From: Lasiosphaeria ovina
Lineage: Eukaryota > Ascomycota > Sordariomycetes > Sordariales > Lasiosphaeriaceae
Reading direction: 5' to 3'
NCBI GenBank assembly: GCA_033439765.1
Contig: JAULSN010000006.1
Location: 1,860,001 to 1,924,000 of the forward strand
Length of the DNA: 64,000 bases
In this document: positions 1 through 9,320 of the stretch, piece by piece
How the letters are laid out: each line of letters starts with the position of its first letter
Position numbering within the stretch: the stretch's first letter is position 1
Notes under the pieces: model-generated
What the model was told of the DNA's origin: nothing
Databases searched by the model: none
The model's input: the letters and a program-made list of their open reading frames with translations, nothing else
Translations under genes and position numbers: made by a program

Positions 1-616
1 ACGTGTACTGGGGACTATACTCCCCTTCCTCATCCTCCCCAAACAACGCCGTCCTTACCTTACTCTTGACTCCATCCGCCCCAATCACCAAATCACACTC
101 CTCCTCTCCTCCATCCTCAAACACCACCACCTTCTTCCCTTCCCCAGCCCTTACCGAAACCACCTTCCGGTGCCTCACGACCCCCTCGTCCACCTTGGCC
201 ATCAAACACCCCCACAGCCCATGCCTCGAGGAACTCACACACACCTCCGCCCTACCCCCGGGCCCCTCAAACCCACCCCGATCACTCGTCCGCTGCATCC
301 CCAACGTCCAGCCATTCTGGCCCATGAAAATGAAGTGGTCGCACGGAAATCCTTGCGCCGCGACAGCGGCATGCAGATCCGGGTCCAGGTCGTACAACAC
401 GCGCATGCCGTTGGGGGAGACGCCGAGGCCGCCGCCTACAATTGCCGTAGACGACGATAGTGTATCGAAATCATTGGTGGTGGGTATGCCGGAGCGCGGG
501 CGGTGGGATTCGTAGATGTGGATTGTGTGTGCCGAGCCGTGGCCCGGGAGGTGCTTGCGGAGGTGCAGGTAGGTCGCCAGGCCGGAGATGCCGGCGCCGA
601 TGATGATGATTTTCAT
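1..616 (-). CDS. FAD-dependent monooxygenase, N-terminal part (cut by window edge)
   Basis: The minus-strand frame is open from the ATG at 616 to the window edge, about 205 residues, so the C-terminal half is missing. It begins with a Rossmann FAD-binding motif, GAGISG at residues 7-12, after a short beta strand MKIIII. Near the edge it carries LVIGADGVKSKVR, the GD motif of PHBH-fold aromatic or salicylate-type monooxygenases. These enzymes use NAD(P)H and FAD to hydroxylate small aromatic or polyketide substrates, often in secondary metabolism or aromatic catabolism. The substrate cannot be told from this half. No signal peptide is seen, so a cytosolic enzyme is expected. Confidence 0.85.
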   Translation of the reverse strand, partial: MKIIIIGAGISGLATYLHLRKHLPGHGSAHTIHIYESHRPRSGIPTTNDFDTLSSSTAIVGGGLGVSPNGMRVLYDLDPDLHAAVAAQGFPCDHFIFMGQNGWTLGMQRTSDRGGFEGPGGRAEVCVSSSRHGLWGCLMAKVDEGVVRHRKVVSVRAGEGKKVVVFEDGGEEECDLVIGADGVKSKVRTALFGEDEEGEYSPQYT

Positions 617-1145
617 GCCGGATTTTGGGATTCTGTGACGGTGTTAAGAGGTTTGCCGTGGGATGTGGTAGATGGGATGTGATGTGATGGTTTTGGATGA
701 ATGTGGTAAATGCCAAGGAAACACTTTTGCGTAACGGACGCGCAATTGCATTCCAAACTCGGCTAGCGAGGTCGGGTTGGTGGAAATGAGGCGTAAGACG
801 GCTGAAACCGGGGCCGAATTTACGTTCTTGCACAACCTCGAGACGAAAATTCAGCTTAGAACACTATCAATCCCAAGAGAATACTGTCAAGTTAAAGCCG
901 CAAACTGGGTTTTCAATTTAAAAAATTAAAAAAAAAAAAAACCTTTCATTAGAATCCTACTGCTTCGCAATATCAGGCCTAACAAAGCAATATTCGCAAC
1001 GCACGTGCACGCATACGTTGCATCTTATATCGTGCCCAACCCAGAGCTGCCCATATAAGCAAGAGCACTATCGAACGGGTCAGCAAAACGCACCCTTTGA
1101 GCACATAGCCAGTTCAAGGGTCTTGATCAACGGCAGAATGGAAAC
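617..1145. other. intergenic; upstream of the monooxygenase
   Basis: No gene is supported here. The stretch includes an A-rich run around 917-941 and would hold the promoter of the monooxygenase, which starts at 616 and reads left. Confidence 0.5.
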
Positions 1146-2138
1146 TTACACAGTACCACACTGTACGAATCCTTGCTGTCGTGGATGGCGTGGGCGCATC
1201 CGCTCTTGTAGCAGTTGCCATCGTCTCAGAAGTACGCGAGGAAGTAGAGGCAAGGTTCCACCAAGACCTCCTCGCAGGATTTGGCGTCGTCGAAGGCTCT
1301 GGCCCGCGGACAGTGGTCGATGTCGCCGGTTGCTTTGTAGTGGCTGTGGGTGATGCTGTTTTCTGGTCGCTGTGTTGGTCTGTGGTGTGTTGGAAATGTC
1401 GAAAAAGGCGGGATGCTGATGGTAGGGATGGCACTGTCTCAGGAGAGGTGTGATCCATGTGTCGATTGTGTAGCTGGGAAAATACTTTGTCTTTGGTCGA
1501 AGGATGCACTGCATTGTCGCTTTGGGCTTCGGCTTGTGGTGTTGGGGCTGAGACGACTTTACTGCCTTTCGATATTTTGATTGTCCTAGATGGTCGATCT
1601 TCGGGGTCATTCCTGGATTATTGTTAGAGCTTACATGCGAAGTTGGATGGAGGATGGTAAAAACATGCTTGAACATGGTGGTTGTCTCTGGAACATTGGC
1701 AGGCTGACCTCCTGGCGGGCGAGATTTCGTTGGCTCCGAAAGTTTACATGTGGCGGATCCAAGACCGTGATCTGATTCCTGTATTATTGAGGTCGTGGTC
1801 CCAGTAGTGGTTTCCTGTGAGTTGACTCTTGGCGCTCCATCCCGAGTGTTTGTTGTGCGGTGCCTTGCACGGCTTCCGCCCACTCCTGACCCTGAGGTCA
1901 CGTTAATTGGTGTGACGTTACCCAGGGTGGCTGGATCTCCTTCTGAAGATGCAACTTCCTCAAAACTGGCCTCGGTAACATCTTGACCATTGTTCGACGT
2001 GGAAATTTTGTCCTTGAGAGTTTCAGATTCTGAGACTTCGGATCCCATGGGCGGTCCTCGGTCAGAAGTTGGCGTTCTTGGGGGCTTGTTCGCCGACATG
2101 AAAACGAAGAGCAAAGTAAGAAGTATGGCAGAGAGCAT
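1146..2138 (-). CDS. hypothetical Ser/Thr-rich protein, possibly secreted; structure uncertain
   Basis: A frame of up to 330 codons starts with ATG at 2138. The first residues (MLSAILLTLLFVF) look like a short signal peptide or membrane anchor. They are followed by a disordered Ser/Thr/Pro-rich stretch (TTTGTTTS, NSQETTTG) without a recognisable domain. The last third is Arg/His/Gln-rich and looks like the wrong frame. A different minus frame between about 1438 and 1150 reads as a cysteine-rich segment (DHCPRARAF, CEEVLVEPCLYF) and could be joined by an intron ending at the AG near 1435. I do not recognise the family. Length and exon structure are guesses. Confidence 0.3.
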   Translation of the reverse strand: MLSAILLTLLFVFMSANKPPRTPTSDRGPPMGSEVSESETLKDKISTSNNGQDVTEASFEEVASSEGDPATLGNVTPINVTSGSGVGGSRARHRTTNTRDGAPRVNSQETTTGTTTSIIQESDHGLGSATCKLSEPTKSRPPGGQPANVPETTTMFKHVFTILHPTSHVSSNNNPGMTPKIDHLGQSKYRKAVKSSQPQHHKPKPKATMQCILRPKTKYFPSYTIDTWITPLLRQCHPYHQHPAFFDISNTPQTNTATRKQHHPQPLQSNRRHRPLSAGQSLRRRQILRGGLGGTLPLLPRVLLRRWQLLQERMRPRHPRQQGFVQCGTV

Positions 2139-2182
2139 AGCAGTCGTCTCATTCCAGAGGACATAATGAATGGACGTCAGGA

Positions 2183-2725
2183 TTAGCGAAAGGGTTGTCT
2201 GAGGTTGGATGACTTGGCCAGCGCTGTCGATGGCCCCTGGTCGAGTGGGGAAGGGTGCTTGGAGGATTTCCTCACAGTCAGACTGTGACCAGGACAGTTT
2301 TGAGTTCTTGAATCAGGTCTTAGTATCAAATGAACACCGTGACATTGCACCCCGGGGGACTTGCGGACCTTCAGTTTGAGGCAAAACTCTTTGGCTTTGA
2401 TATCGCTTTGGTAGCGCTCCTCGGCGTAAAGAGCTTTCAAATATGGATCTTGATAAGGAGGCTTGAACCATTCGAAGAGGAAGAAAATAAGGGCGGCAAC
2501 GACGGCAAGGCAAGCGTAGACAGCGCTGGCCCGCTCGTAGTCTCCGAAGCAGGGCCAAAGGAGCCATCTTCGTCTCCGGTTTCGAGACCGAGGCGCCCCT
2601 GGGAGGGAGGAGGGAAGGCCTCCCCCACGAGCTGGCAGTTGCCGAGTGCGGGTTGACGGAGGGATTGCCACTCGTTGGGGTTGAATGGTTCGTCGCGCCG
2701 AGGGTTGTGGCCAGAGCGTCGCCAT
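2183..2725 (-). CDS. hypothetical single-pass membrane protein
   Basis: An ORF of 180 codons starts at an ATG at 2725 in good context (AACAATGGCG). The N-terminal third is Pro/Arg-rich and ends in a basic run (RNRRRRW). One membrane segment follows (VYACLAVVAALIFFLFEWF, about residues 69-87), then a charged, helical stretch (YLKALYAEERYQSDIKAKEF). The last 50 residues are low-complexity and may be intron or the wrong frame. The basic side before the membrane segment predicts a type II orientation. No family is recognised. It could be the first exon of a longer gene that includes the ORF starting at 2138. Confidence 0.4.
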   Translation of the reverse strand: MATLWPQPSARRTIQPQRVAIPPSTRTRQLPARGGGLPSSLPGAPRSRNRRRRWLLWPCFGDYERASAVYACLAVVAALIFFLFEWFKPPYQDPYLKALYAEERYQSDIKAKEFCLKLKVRKSPGVQCHGVHLILRPDSRTQNCPGHSLTVRKSSKHPSPLDQGPSTALAKSSNLRQPFR

Positions 2726-3579
2726 TGTTCAAGGTGTTTGAACTGATCTTTCTGTCGGAGGTGTCCGAGTTTCAGCTAAGAAAATTTCCATCCCAATGAA
2801 TGCTGCGCCTTGAGCTCAACCGCCAATCATGGTCTTCCCATGGTAATTACCCCGCCTTGAGCTTCGCAGACTCCTCGCGCCGACGGCCTTGCTGACTCTC
2901 TCTTATATTATGGGACATGGTGCGGGGTTATCAGTACCTTAGGTAGGTACCTGAGGTACCTACAGTAGTTGAGACTCAACTGGTGACCACTGGCTTGAGC
3001 TTGTGCGTGCAGTACCTACAGGTGAGTTGCTCGAGTTAACGACTCATACAGCCAAACAAATGTATTCTGTATAAAGGCTGAAAACTGTCTATACTACCTT
3101 ATCTAGGTGGTAGTAAGGGTACCTTGCTCTGGGGCGTTGTACCTATGTCAGGGCTTGCCGAGGGCAGGTGGTGCCAGGGGGTCTAGGTGCTAATATTGGG
3201 GCGCGCTGTATTTTCAGCGGGTAGCCTCTAATCTACAGCAATTTTTATCGTCCGTGCTTCTCGAGCAACTGCTCGGCACAGCGAGTCACTCAACCCTTTG
3301 TGATTGCTGGGGTGGCTTACAGGGGGAGTACTTGCCAAGAAGCCGGACCTCGGTGCCGTCACCGGCCCGGCTCCGGGTTTGGCTAGGTTTGGCTCGTGCG
3401 AGGGTGAGATTCAGTTGCAAGAACGACCAGTGACTGCAACGCGTTTTCATCCCTCCTCTCAGCATCTTGATGCATTTTCTACCATCTGCTTCCCTTGACG
3501 CAACACACCTGCAACTGAGAAATCCACCACTGCAGCCTCGTCGCCCGATCCGTCCGATCCGTCCAATACGACGCCACTA
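2726..3579. other. intergenic with a GTACCT-rich tract
   Basis: No gene is supported. At 2934-2963 the motif GTACCT/AGGTAC recurs in direct and inverted order, and further copies lie near 3013 and 3118. Such palindromic tracts are common in intergenic DNA of Sordariomycetes. The right end leads into the methyltransferase relic. Confidence 0.5.
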
Positions 3580-4047
3580 GTGGATTCGAACCCGCTGCTT
3601 CAAACGTACTACCACTCCCTCGAGTCCCGCATTGGGTATCGCTTGCTGCTCGGCGACACCCGCCATTTCGGGTACTGGAACCATGACACCTACTGGCCGT
3701 TTCCCGCCACCAAGTCACTCAGGGCAATGGAGGACAAAATGGCCGAAGCTCTCGCCCTTCCCCGTAGAGCTCACGTGCTTGATGCCGGTTGCGGTGTTGG
3801 CCACCACGTCACGCTCCGTATGGCCCAGGTCCATGACCTCCGGGTCTCGGCCATCGACGTCGTCGATCACCACGTCACAAAGGCTCGTCGCAACATTGCG
3901 TGTTCGCGCCTCCCGGAAGGAACCATTACGGCACGCAAGATGGACTATCACCACCTCGAGACCTTGCCGTTGGCGTTATGTAGCCATCACGGCGACGAAA
4001 CCCGGAAGGCCGCTCGAAGTTGGCAAAGCACGGTGAGCCCGAGGTGA
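3499..4047 (+). pseudogene. SAM-dependent methyltransferase relic (sterol-methyltransferase-like), truncated
   Basis: An open frame contains the N-terminal third of a class I methyltransferase of the UbiE/Erg6-like type. It has YYHSLESRIGYRLLLG, a HFGYW stretch, and motif I VLDAGCGVGHHV followed by the acidic strand VSAIDVVDHH. Homology-like sequence stops after KMDYHHLETLPLA near 3975. Thereafter the frame is a basic, unstructured tail to a stop at 4047, so motifs II-IV and the substrate part are missing. There is no ATG in frame before the residues AMEDKM (near 3727). The open frame begins at 3499 after a stop, so an upstream exon would be needed. I read it as a decayed or truncated copy. 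A functional two-exon gene is unlikely. Confidence 0.65.
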
Positions 4048-4639
4048 GGAACTAGGGGTTCTGTACTTTGGGTTTAGAGGGCTATGACGCGGCATGGTGC
4101 TTGGTGAACTGGCGGACAAATTCCCACGAAGCACCACACACGAGAAACCAACCAACCCGGATTGGTCGGATTTTGGCCGGGTTGGTGGAATGCATGTGCC
4201 GTGGCCGGGACTGCCGTTTTCTGATTGCTCAGTGGTCCCTGCGGGATCCACCGAGGCTGCCAATCGGATTCCGCGCTCGGGCCACCATCTTGTACCTCGA
4301 CTACGAGCCTGGGTACAGGCCTCTTCACTATTAAAGTCAATGTCTTGTTAAATACACCGCATCCTCCCCTGCTTGCTTGTTTTCAACTTTCTCCTTCTTC
4401 CTCCTTCTTCTCTCCTCCATCCCGGTTCCGGGCCGTACATCGGCCAACAGGACACTCCACAAATACGCGCAGCCGGCGTGGCCTATATATCGCCACCCTT
4501 AGCCTATTTCTAACGGCCTTCCCCCTTATTACGATATCGTAAGACAAGCCCACTAGAAGACTGTCGAATATAGGGCCACTTACGTAGTCTGTGGACCTCT
4601 AGAACCTTCTAGAGGGCCTGCCCTAGGTCTATATCTAAT
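4048..4639. other. intergenic with overlapping palindromes
   Basis: No gene is supported. An 8-bp inverted repeat, CCTCTAGA (4596-4603) and TCTAGAGG (4608-4615), lies just before the small ORF at 4640. A second short palindrome, AGGGC-CTG-CCCT, overlaps its right arm. The stretch is pyrimidine-rich at 4365-4430. Confidence 0.5.
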
Positions 4640-4960
4640 ATGGCCAACAGCTATATAATGGTGCTCGCACTATTCGAGCATCATGTAACCCTCGCTGATG
4701 CAGATGTCTTCCAAGACGATAGAATGGTCGTGTTTTACTTCAACGAGAATCCTGGCTTCGTTTTCGTGGCTAACTTTGAAAGGCGGCCATGCAGCCTCAT
4801 TATCAGCCTTACGAAGGTTCTTATAGGCAAATACTTTTCCTTTGCTATTGAAAGCAATAGTAGTGTCCCTAATCTAACCTCGATCGTCGCGGAGTCAGTC
4901 CTCTTGGGAGGCGCTTACCTGGTACGAGTCGTGAGCCCCGACGCAGTATTCTACGAGTAG
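4640..4960 (+). CDS. hypothetical small protein
   Basis: An ORF of 106 codons begins with ATG at 4640. The product is hydrophobic and slightly acidic, without a clear signal peptide or cysteine pattern. I recognise no domain. It sits in a degenerate, AT-richer stretch between a broken methyltransferase and the ankyrin gene, so it may be a fragment of a mobile element or a chance frame. Confidence 0.25.
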   Translation: MANSYIMVLALFEHHVTLADADVFQDDRMVVFYFNENPGFVFVANFERRPCSLIISLTKVLIGKYFSFAIESNSSVPNLTSIVAESVLLGGAYLVRVVSPDAVFYE

Positions 4961-5320
4961 GCCTATAATTGTTCGTGGTGTGGGTTTGCGATATGATGGT
5001 GATGCTAAAGTTTGAAATTGGTCGTATGCAACGTGTTGTCGTAATGAAGATTTTAGGAAGCAAACGCTTAAAGAGATTCGAGTTCGGGATGACAAGGTCG
5101 CATTGTCCTATCTTAAGGGATCAATGAGCAAATCAAGACTTGAACAACAGTACCAAGGTAACTTGGCATTGTTATGAGAACTAGCGCGGCTCGTAATGCC
5201 CTCCCCGGCTTTGTCCGAGACAAAGGAGGATAGGCATAAAAGGGTTCATAGTCAAGACAATGAAAAAGGCTATGTACAGAGTACCCCTTTCGTTATCCTG
5301 GAAAGTTTGTGAGTCTTGTA
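4961..5320. other. intergenic
   Basis: Nothing recognisable. The right end should hold the 3' untranslated part of the ankyrin gene, which ends at 5321. Confidence 0.5.
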
Positions 5321-7029
5321 TCATTCCGACATTCCTATTTTTATCGACATGTAATTCATTAACCAGGAAGCAACTTCGGGGTGGTGGTAATTTTTCGCGA
5401 CAGAGATCAGCGATCCATTCAAGTGACTCCACCACGGGCCGCAGGTTTTCAAGGCAGTAGTAAACTTCATAGGGAACTCGGACGCGAGTGCGGCAAGCAC
5501 GGGGATATGGCCAGCAGCTACGGCAAGGTGGAGGGGTGTGAATGCATCCGAGCTAGTCGATCCCTCCTCGGCTTCTTCCATATTGGCACCGTGACGGACT
5601 AGTGAGCAAGCGGTCTCGACATGGCCAATGATGCATGCAATATGCAAAGCAGTTCGGCCCAGTCTGTCTTTGACGTTGGCGTCTTTGAGACCCAGGTTTC
5701 GAAGGATGTCGCCGCCCCAGGACTGGCCAAACGTCTTGAATGAGCCGTTAATATTGGGAAACTGGTAGAGGGCCATGTGAAGCAGTGTTCGGCCAAAATT
5801 GTCGGTCCCAGACATGAATAAATCGACACCCTTCTCTGCCAGCTTAATGGCCCTTGCCAGGACGAACGGATTATCCAGGAATGGGATTGATTGAGGATGC
5901 CCGGACAGAAATTCGTTTGAGCCGACTGAATCCGCCGAAAGGTCCCCCACACGCTGACAGACAAGACGGTGAATGGAAAGGAATAGTTCCATCATCGTTA
6001 CGTCCTGGTCTAGCGGTTCGCCTCTTGGGAACCGTTCCCGTCTCCGGCACCAGTAGATCAACCTATGTTCCTGGACGGCAAGAGCGGTAGACAAGTCGCC
6101 ACAGGCCATGGCGCGGTGCACCAGCCCGTCCATGTCGGAATCATAGGCAGCAGTCCAAGTCCCCCACTCGAAAACGGAAAACGGGGCCCCTGGGCCAGTG
6201 CCGAACAATATGGCAGGCATTGTTCCTAGCGCGAAGGGTGCAACACGAGAATCGGTGCTCAGGAGCAAGGCGCGACTGCGGAAGTCCAGGAGCTCCCGGT
6301 TGATTATAGATTGGGTGCTCTTAAGAAGTTCAATCCTGTAAGTTCCTCGGATTTGTCGTTCCAGCGCCGATTCGTATTGTCGAGCTTTTTCTTCCATTCG
6401 GGCCAGATAGTGCAACCAGTGGGCTTTGATGGTCCTGCCGGTAGTTAGTTAGCCACCATAGGCTTCAGCCTCGTAATATATAGGTAATTAATCCGAGCAT
6501 AATTACAGGTCAGGTAGAATGCCAGTGTCAGGGCACTTTATGTTGGCATCTCCGCGCGAGACTTGCAGTTCTGTTCCAGTTGTGCTGCTGTTTCTCACCA
6601 AGTTGCTATGGTAGTCGTCGTTAATGGTCGGTCTCTTTGGATCTGAGGATGCTGAGATGGCCGCGGTTGTTTTCCTTTCGGAGCATTCGAGGCCCATTTT
6701 GGCACATCGATGGCACTTTTCCCCAGGCCATGTTTTCTCGGCTGGCTCACACTTTGGGCATTGGGTATTATCAGCGTTTCTTCTGATTAGGACCAACAGA
6801 GCGAATTATCCCTCTCTAGTCGAACTAGTAATTGACGTACCTTCTTTTTGTCCTTGCGGCAGAAACTGCATTTCTTGTAGTTCAGCTTGCGTCTCTTTGA
6901 CGATAATACGCCGTTCATTTTCTCCTTGCAAGCGAGAACAGCAACAGGCGTGGATCCGGTTGAAGCATGTAGAACCCCTGGAGACGTTAGCGAGACGATG
7001 AATTCCTGCATCGCAGCAGACAAGGGCAT
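5321..7029 (-). CDS. Zn2Cys6 zinc-cluster and ankyrin-repeat protein (three exons)
   Basis: I join exons 7029-6841, 6751-6507 and 6434-5321 (introns 6752-6840 and 6435-6506), giving about 515 residues. Both introns keep the frame. The first starts GTACGT and ends AAAG; the second has GCTAAC before CGGCAG. Splicing brings CSFCRKDKKK and CEPAEKTWPGEK together, producing C-x2-C-x6-C-x11-C-x2-C-x6-C, a complete GAL4-type binuclear zinc cluster at about residues 54-83. The C-terminal half has ankyrin repeats (NFGRTLLHMAL, DRLGRTALHIACIIGH, AFTPLHLAVAAGH). A zinc cluster next to ankyrins suggests a nuclear or signalling regulator, but DNA binding is not shown. The gene diverges from the small membrane protein at 7764. 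Confidence 0.8.
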
Positions 7030-7763
7030 TCTTAATATTTTCCATATTCCCCGGAAGGCACGCTCGATATTTTTAGTAAATTCCCGGCAGCATTTGTATT
7101 TTGCGGGGTCGCCTAACTACAGCTGCAGCTGCAGATAGAGAGGCGCAGCTTCTACCGGGTCTGCCCCAAGGAGAGTCAATTTGAGCACACAGGTGATCGG
7201 AGTGTCGCAATGTCGCAGTCAAAAGTAGCAGGCGGAAGCAGCAGTTCAGTTGCGGGGTCGGCGTTAAGGGGAGCAAGCTTTTTTTCTCGGCGAAGTCAAC
7301 CTTGTCGCAGTGTCGCAGTGTCGCAGTCGGTCAAAAGCATCCCGCGCAGCCCACCGGTTCTCGCCGGTTCTCGATCCCACAAGATGCCTCGGAGCATTGA
7401 CCATTAACCGATTGGTCGGTGTCCGTCCAAGAACGGGGCGCCTTAAATCGTCACACTACATTGAAGGCCCGTGTCCCCACCTATCTACGCACCCACCACA
7501 CAGGTAAACAGGAGAGCATGTGTAGGAAATTATTTGTTTTTATTCGTTTTCGTTTTATTTGTTTTCATCCATCGGCCCGACTTACATCCTAGCGACCAAA
7601 TGTCGCAGTGTCGCAGCCTAAATCACCTTCATATGGTACCCGGTACCCTCGGCGTGAGCCCCTGAACCATAAATACGGTACTAAGGAGGCCCGTCCGGCA
7701 CTCTAGAACTAAGGCCAGGCCTCCATTCATTGTGTTAGACTTCCGGCTCACCAGCAAAAACGA
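7030..7763. promoter_or_regulatory. shared divergent promoter with repeated TGTCGCAG octamers
   Basis: The 734 bp between the divergent starts at 7029 and 7764 contain three clusters of the octamer TGTCGCAG. They are 7203-7218 (two units, one ending AA), 7303-7326 (three units) and 7601-7616 (two units). The first two clusters are each followed within a few bases by TCAAAAG. A T-rich stretch lies at 7533-7567. Tandem octamers in a bidirectional promoter suggest binding sites for one factor, but this is inference. Confidence 0.45.
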
Positions 7764-8262
7764 ATGCCTCTCGCCGCTTCACCCAAAGGGCTCAGCTTCA
7801 ACGAAAGAGTTCCAGAACCAACAGCCCTAGCCATACCACCTATGTCATCATCCTTTTGTCCCTCGTTTCTTTCGCCCGACGCAATCATTACCATCGCCCT
7901 CGGCATTCCCTCGCTTCTCATTGCCGCCCTGTCACTATGGGTGGCGTGCCTGACTCTTCGGAGACACAGCAGCCCGGCTCGACACCCGCGGAACGAGACC
8001 CAGCTGTGGCACCAGCTAGACAGCCGGGCCTCGACTCAGCAGCTGAAATCCCTAGGTATGCCCTAGAGGCCAGGCCTTGTCAAAACAAGAACCTATACTG
8101 GTGGCGATTTTCTAAACTTTTAATATTGGCCATTTGGGGTTAGAGGTTCTTGTCGAGAGGATTGGACTAGAGCTGGTAGTTCAACACTGTGAACTCATCA
8201 TCCGACTTGAAGAAATTGAGTATTCGGACATATTTCTTTTATATATCCCCCCTCAACTTTGA
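7764..8262 (+). CDS. small fungal membrane protein (two exons)
   Basis: Exon 1 (7764-8055) starts with ATG and exon 2 is 8144-8262. The intron runs from GTATGC to GGGTTAG with a TTCTAAAC branch site, and the joined frame of 137 codons is open. The product, 136 residues, has one membrane segment (IITIALGIPSLLIAALSLWV, about residues 41-60) followed by a basic stop-transfer (LRRHSSPARH). The C-terminal part is an amphipathic helix, EVLVERIGLELVVQHCELII then RLEEIEYSDIF. Small proteins of this layout occur in many Sordariomycetes, as far as I recall without a known function. Exon 2 would be missed without splicing. Its divergent neighbour is the zinc-cluster/ankyrin gene. Confidence 0.65.
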
Positions 8263-9141
8263 TCATGTGATATTTATTGATGAGGACCGTAAGTTTAACT
8301 ACTGGTTAATGATGGTACTGTGCAAAAGGAACCCCCCTGTTAGCTTACTTATCTCTTGGCCGGAATACAGCCAAAACCCTGGCACTCCCCCTATCACTAC
8401 TAGCTGTACAGGTTTTGCCGCTACCGCGTGGCCTTACACCCCATTCTATGAATTTATACATCCTGCATCTTTGCTGCATAGATTTCTCCACCCCGCCACA
8501 AGCTAGTTCAGGTACCGGAGCTCCTGGTTCAAGCTTCTAGAAGGCTTCACCGATTAATTCATAAAAAAACTGCGTGAGGCTAACTGCTAACTCACTATGG
8601 AGTATGTATGCGTGGTTAGGAGCGGAACTACTTTTGTCCACCTAATTTGTAGTTCCACCTATCCGTCATATTAACTGCATAAATGTAGTTGGAGACATGC
8701 GCTACCAGGCTTAAGCGAAGCCTCGTTCTGTCCGGCCATGCATATTAGGCGGCGAGCTGATTGAGTCGCTTGCTCTCAGATGTGGTTTCTTGTGCTCCGC
8801 CCCCTGCATGGCTATATTAGGTGCCCCCCTCTATTTAGTCGGCATTTCGCTTCAGCTCGGCTGGTAACAATTTTGCGTTGGCTCTATTCGTAGAAGGTTG
8901 GGAACTAAAATCGGTAGGGGAAAGTATTAATGGTGGCTCACGGGTGCTTTCTTGGTTGTAATCTGGCTTAAACCGGGCTCTGTGAGCAAACGGCTCGTGT
9001 TTAATCGGTATCTGGCTCTCGGGAAGTGATCGAGCTGATTGCCCTAGACTAAATCTGGTGATTCACACTACCAAAAAGAAGGAAGAGGGTAGTCCGACCG
9101 TTAGTTCTTACAGGGGATAGAAAAGGAGGAAGGTATTCGCG

Positions 9142-9320
9142 TTGCAAGGTCGAAAACGAAGCTGAATATTAGGAGCTAGTAGAAGAAGACGGTCTCTTTT
9201 TGCTTACAAGGTTAAAGAGGAAGCTAAATTTTGGGAGCTAGTCAAAAGAAGATGGATTTTTTCAGGTTGCAAGGTAGAAAAAGAAGTTGGATTTATAGGT
9301 AGCCAGTCGAATAAAAGGTC
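9142..9320. repeat. diverged tandem repeat, about 61-63 bp unit, three copies
   Basis: Copies start near 9142 (TTGCAAGGTCGAAAACGAAG), 9203 (CTTACAAGGTTAAAGAGGAAG) and 9267 (TTGCAAGGTAGAAAAAGAAG), each followed by an AGGAGCTAG-like segment. A weaker partial copy may precede at about 9098. Differences between copies are mostly C/T and G/A. Confidence 0.55.

Noticed and set aside
3575..3600. Minus-strand GGGTTCGAATCC, like a tRNA T-loop
   Set aside because: The five bases on each side do not pair as a T-stem and no acceptor or anticodon arm is found; it lies in the methyltransferase coding frame.
9142..9320. Possible CRISPR array
   Set aside because: Units are 61-63 bp, diverged throughout and without constant repeat/variable spacer structure; the organism is a fungus.
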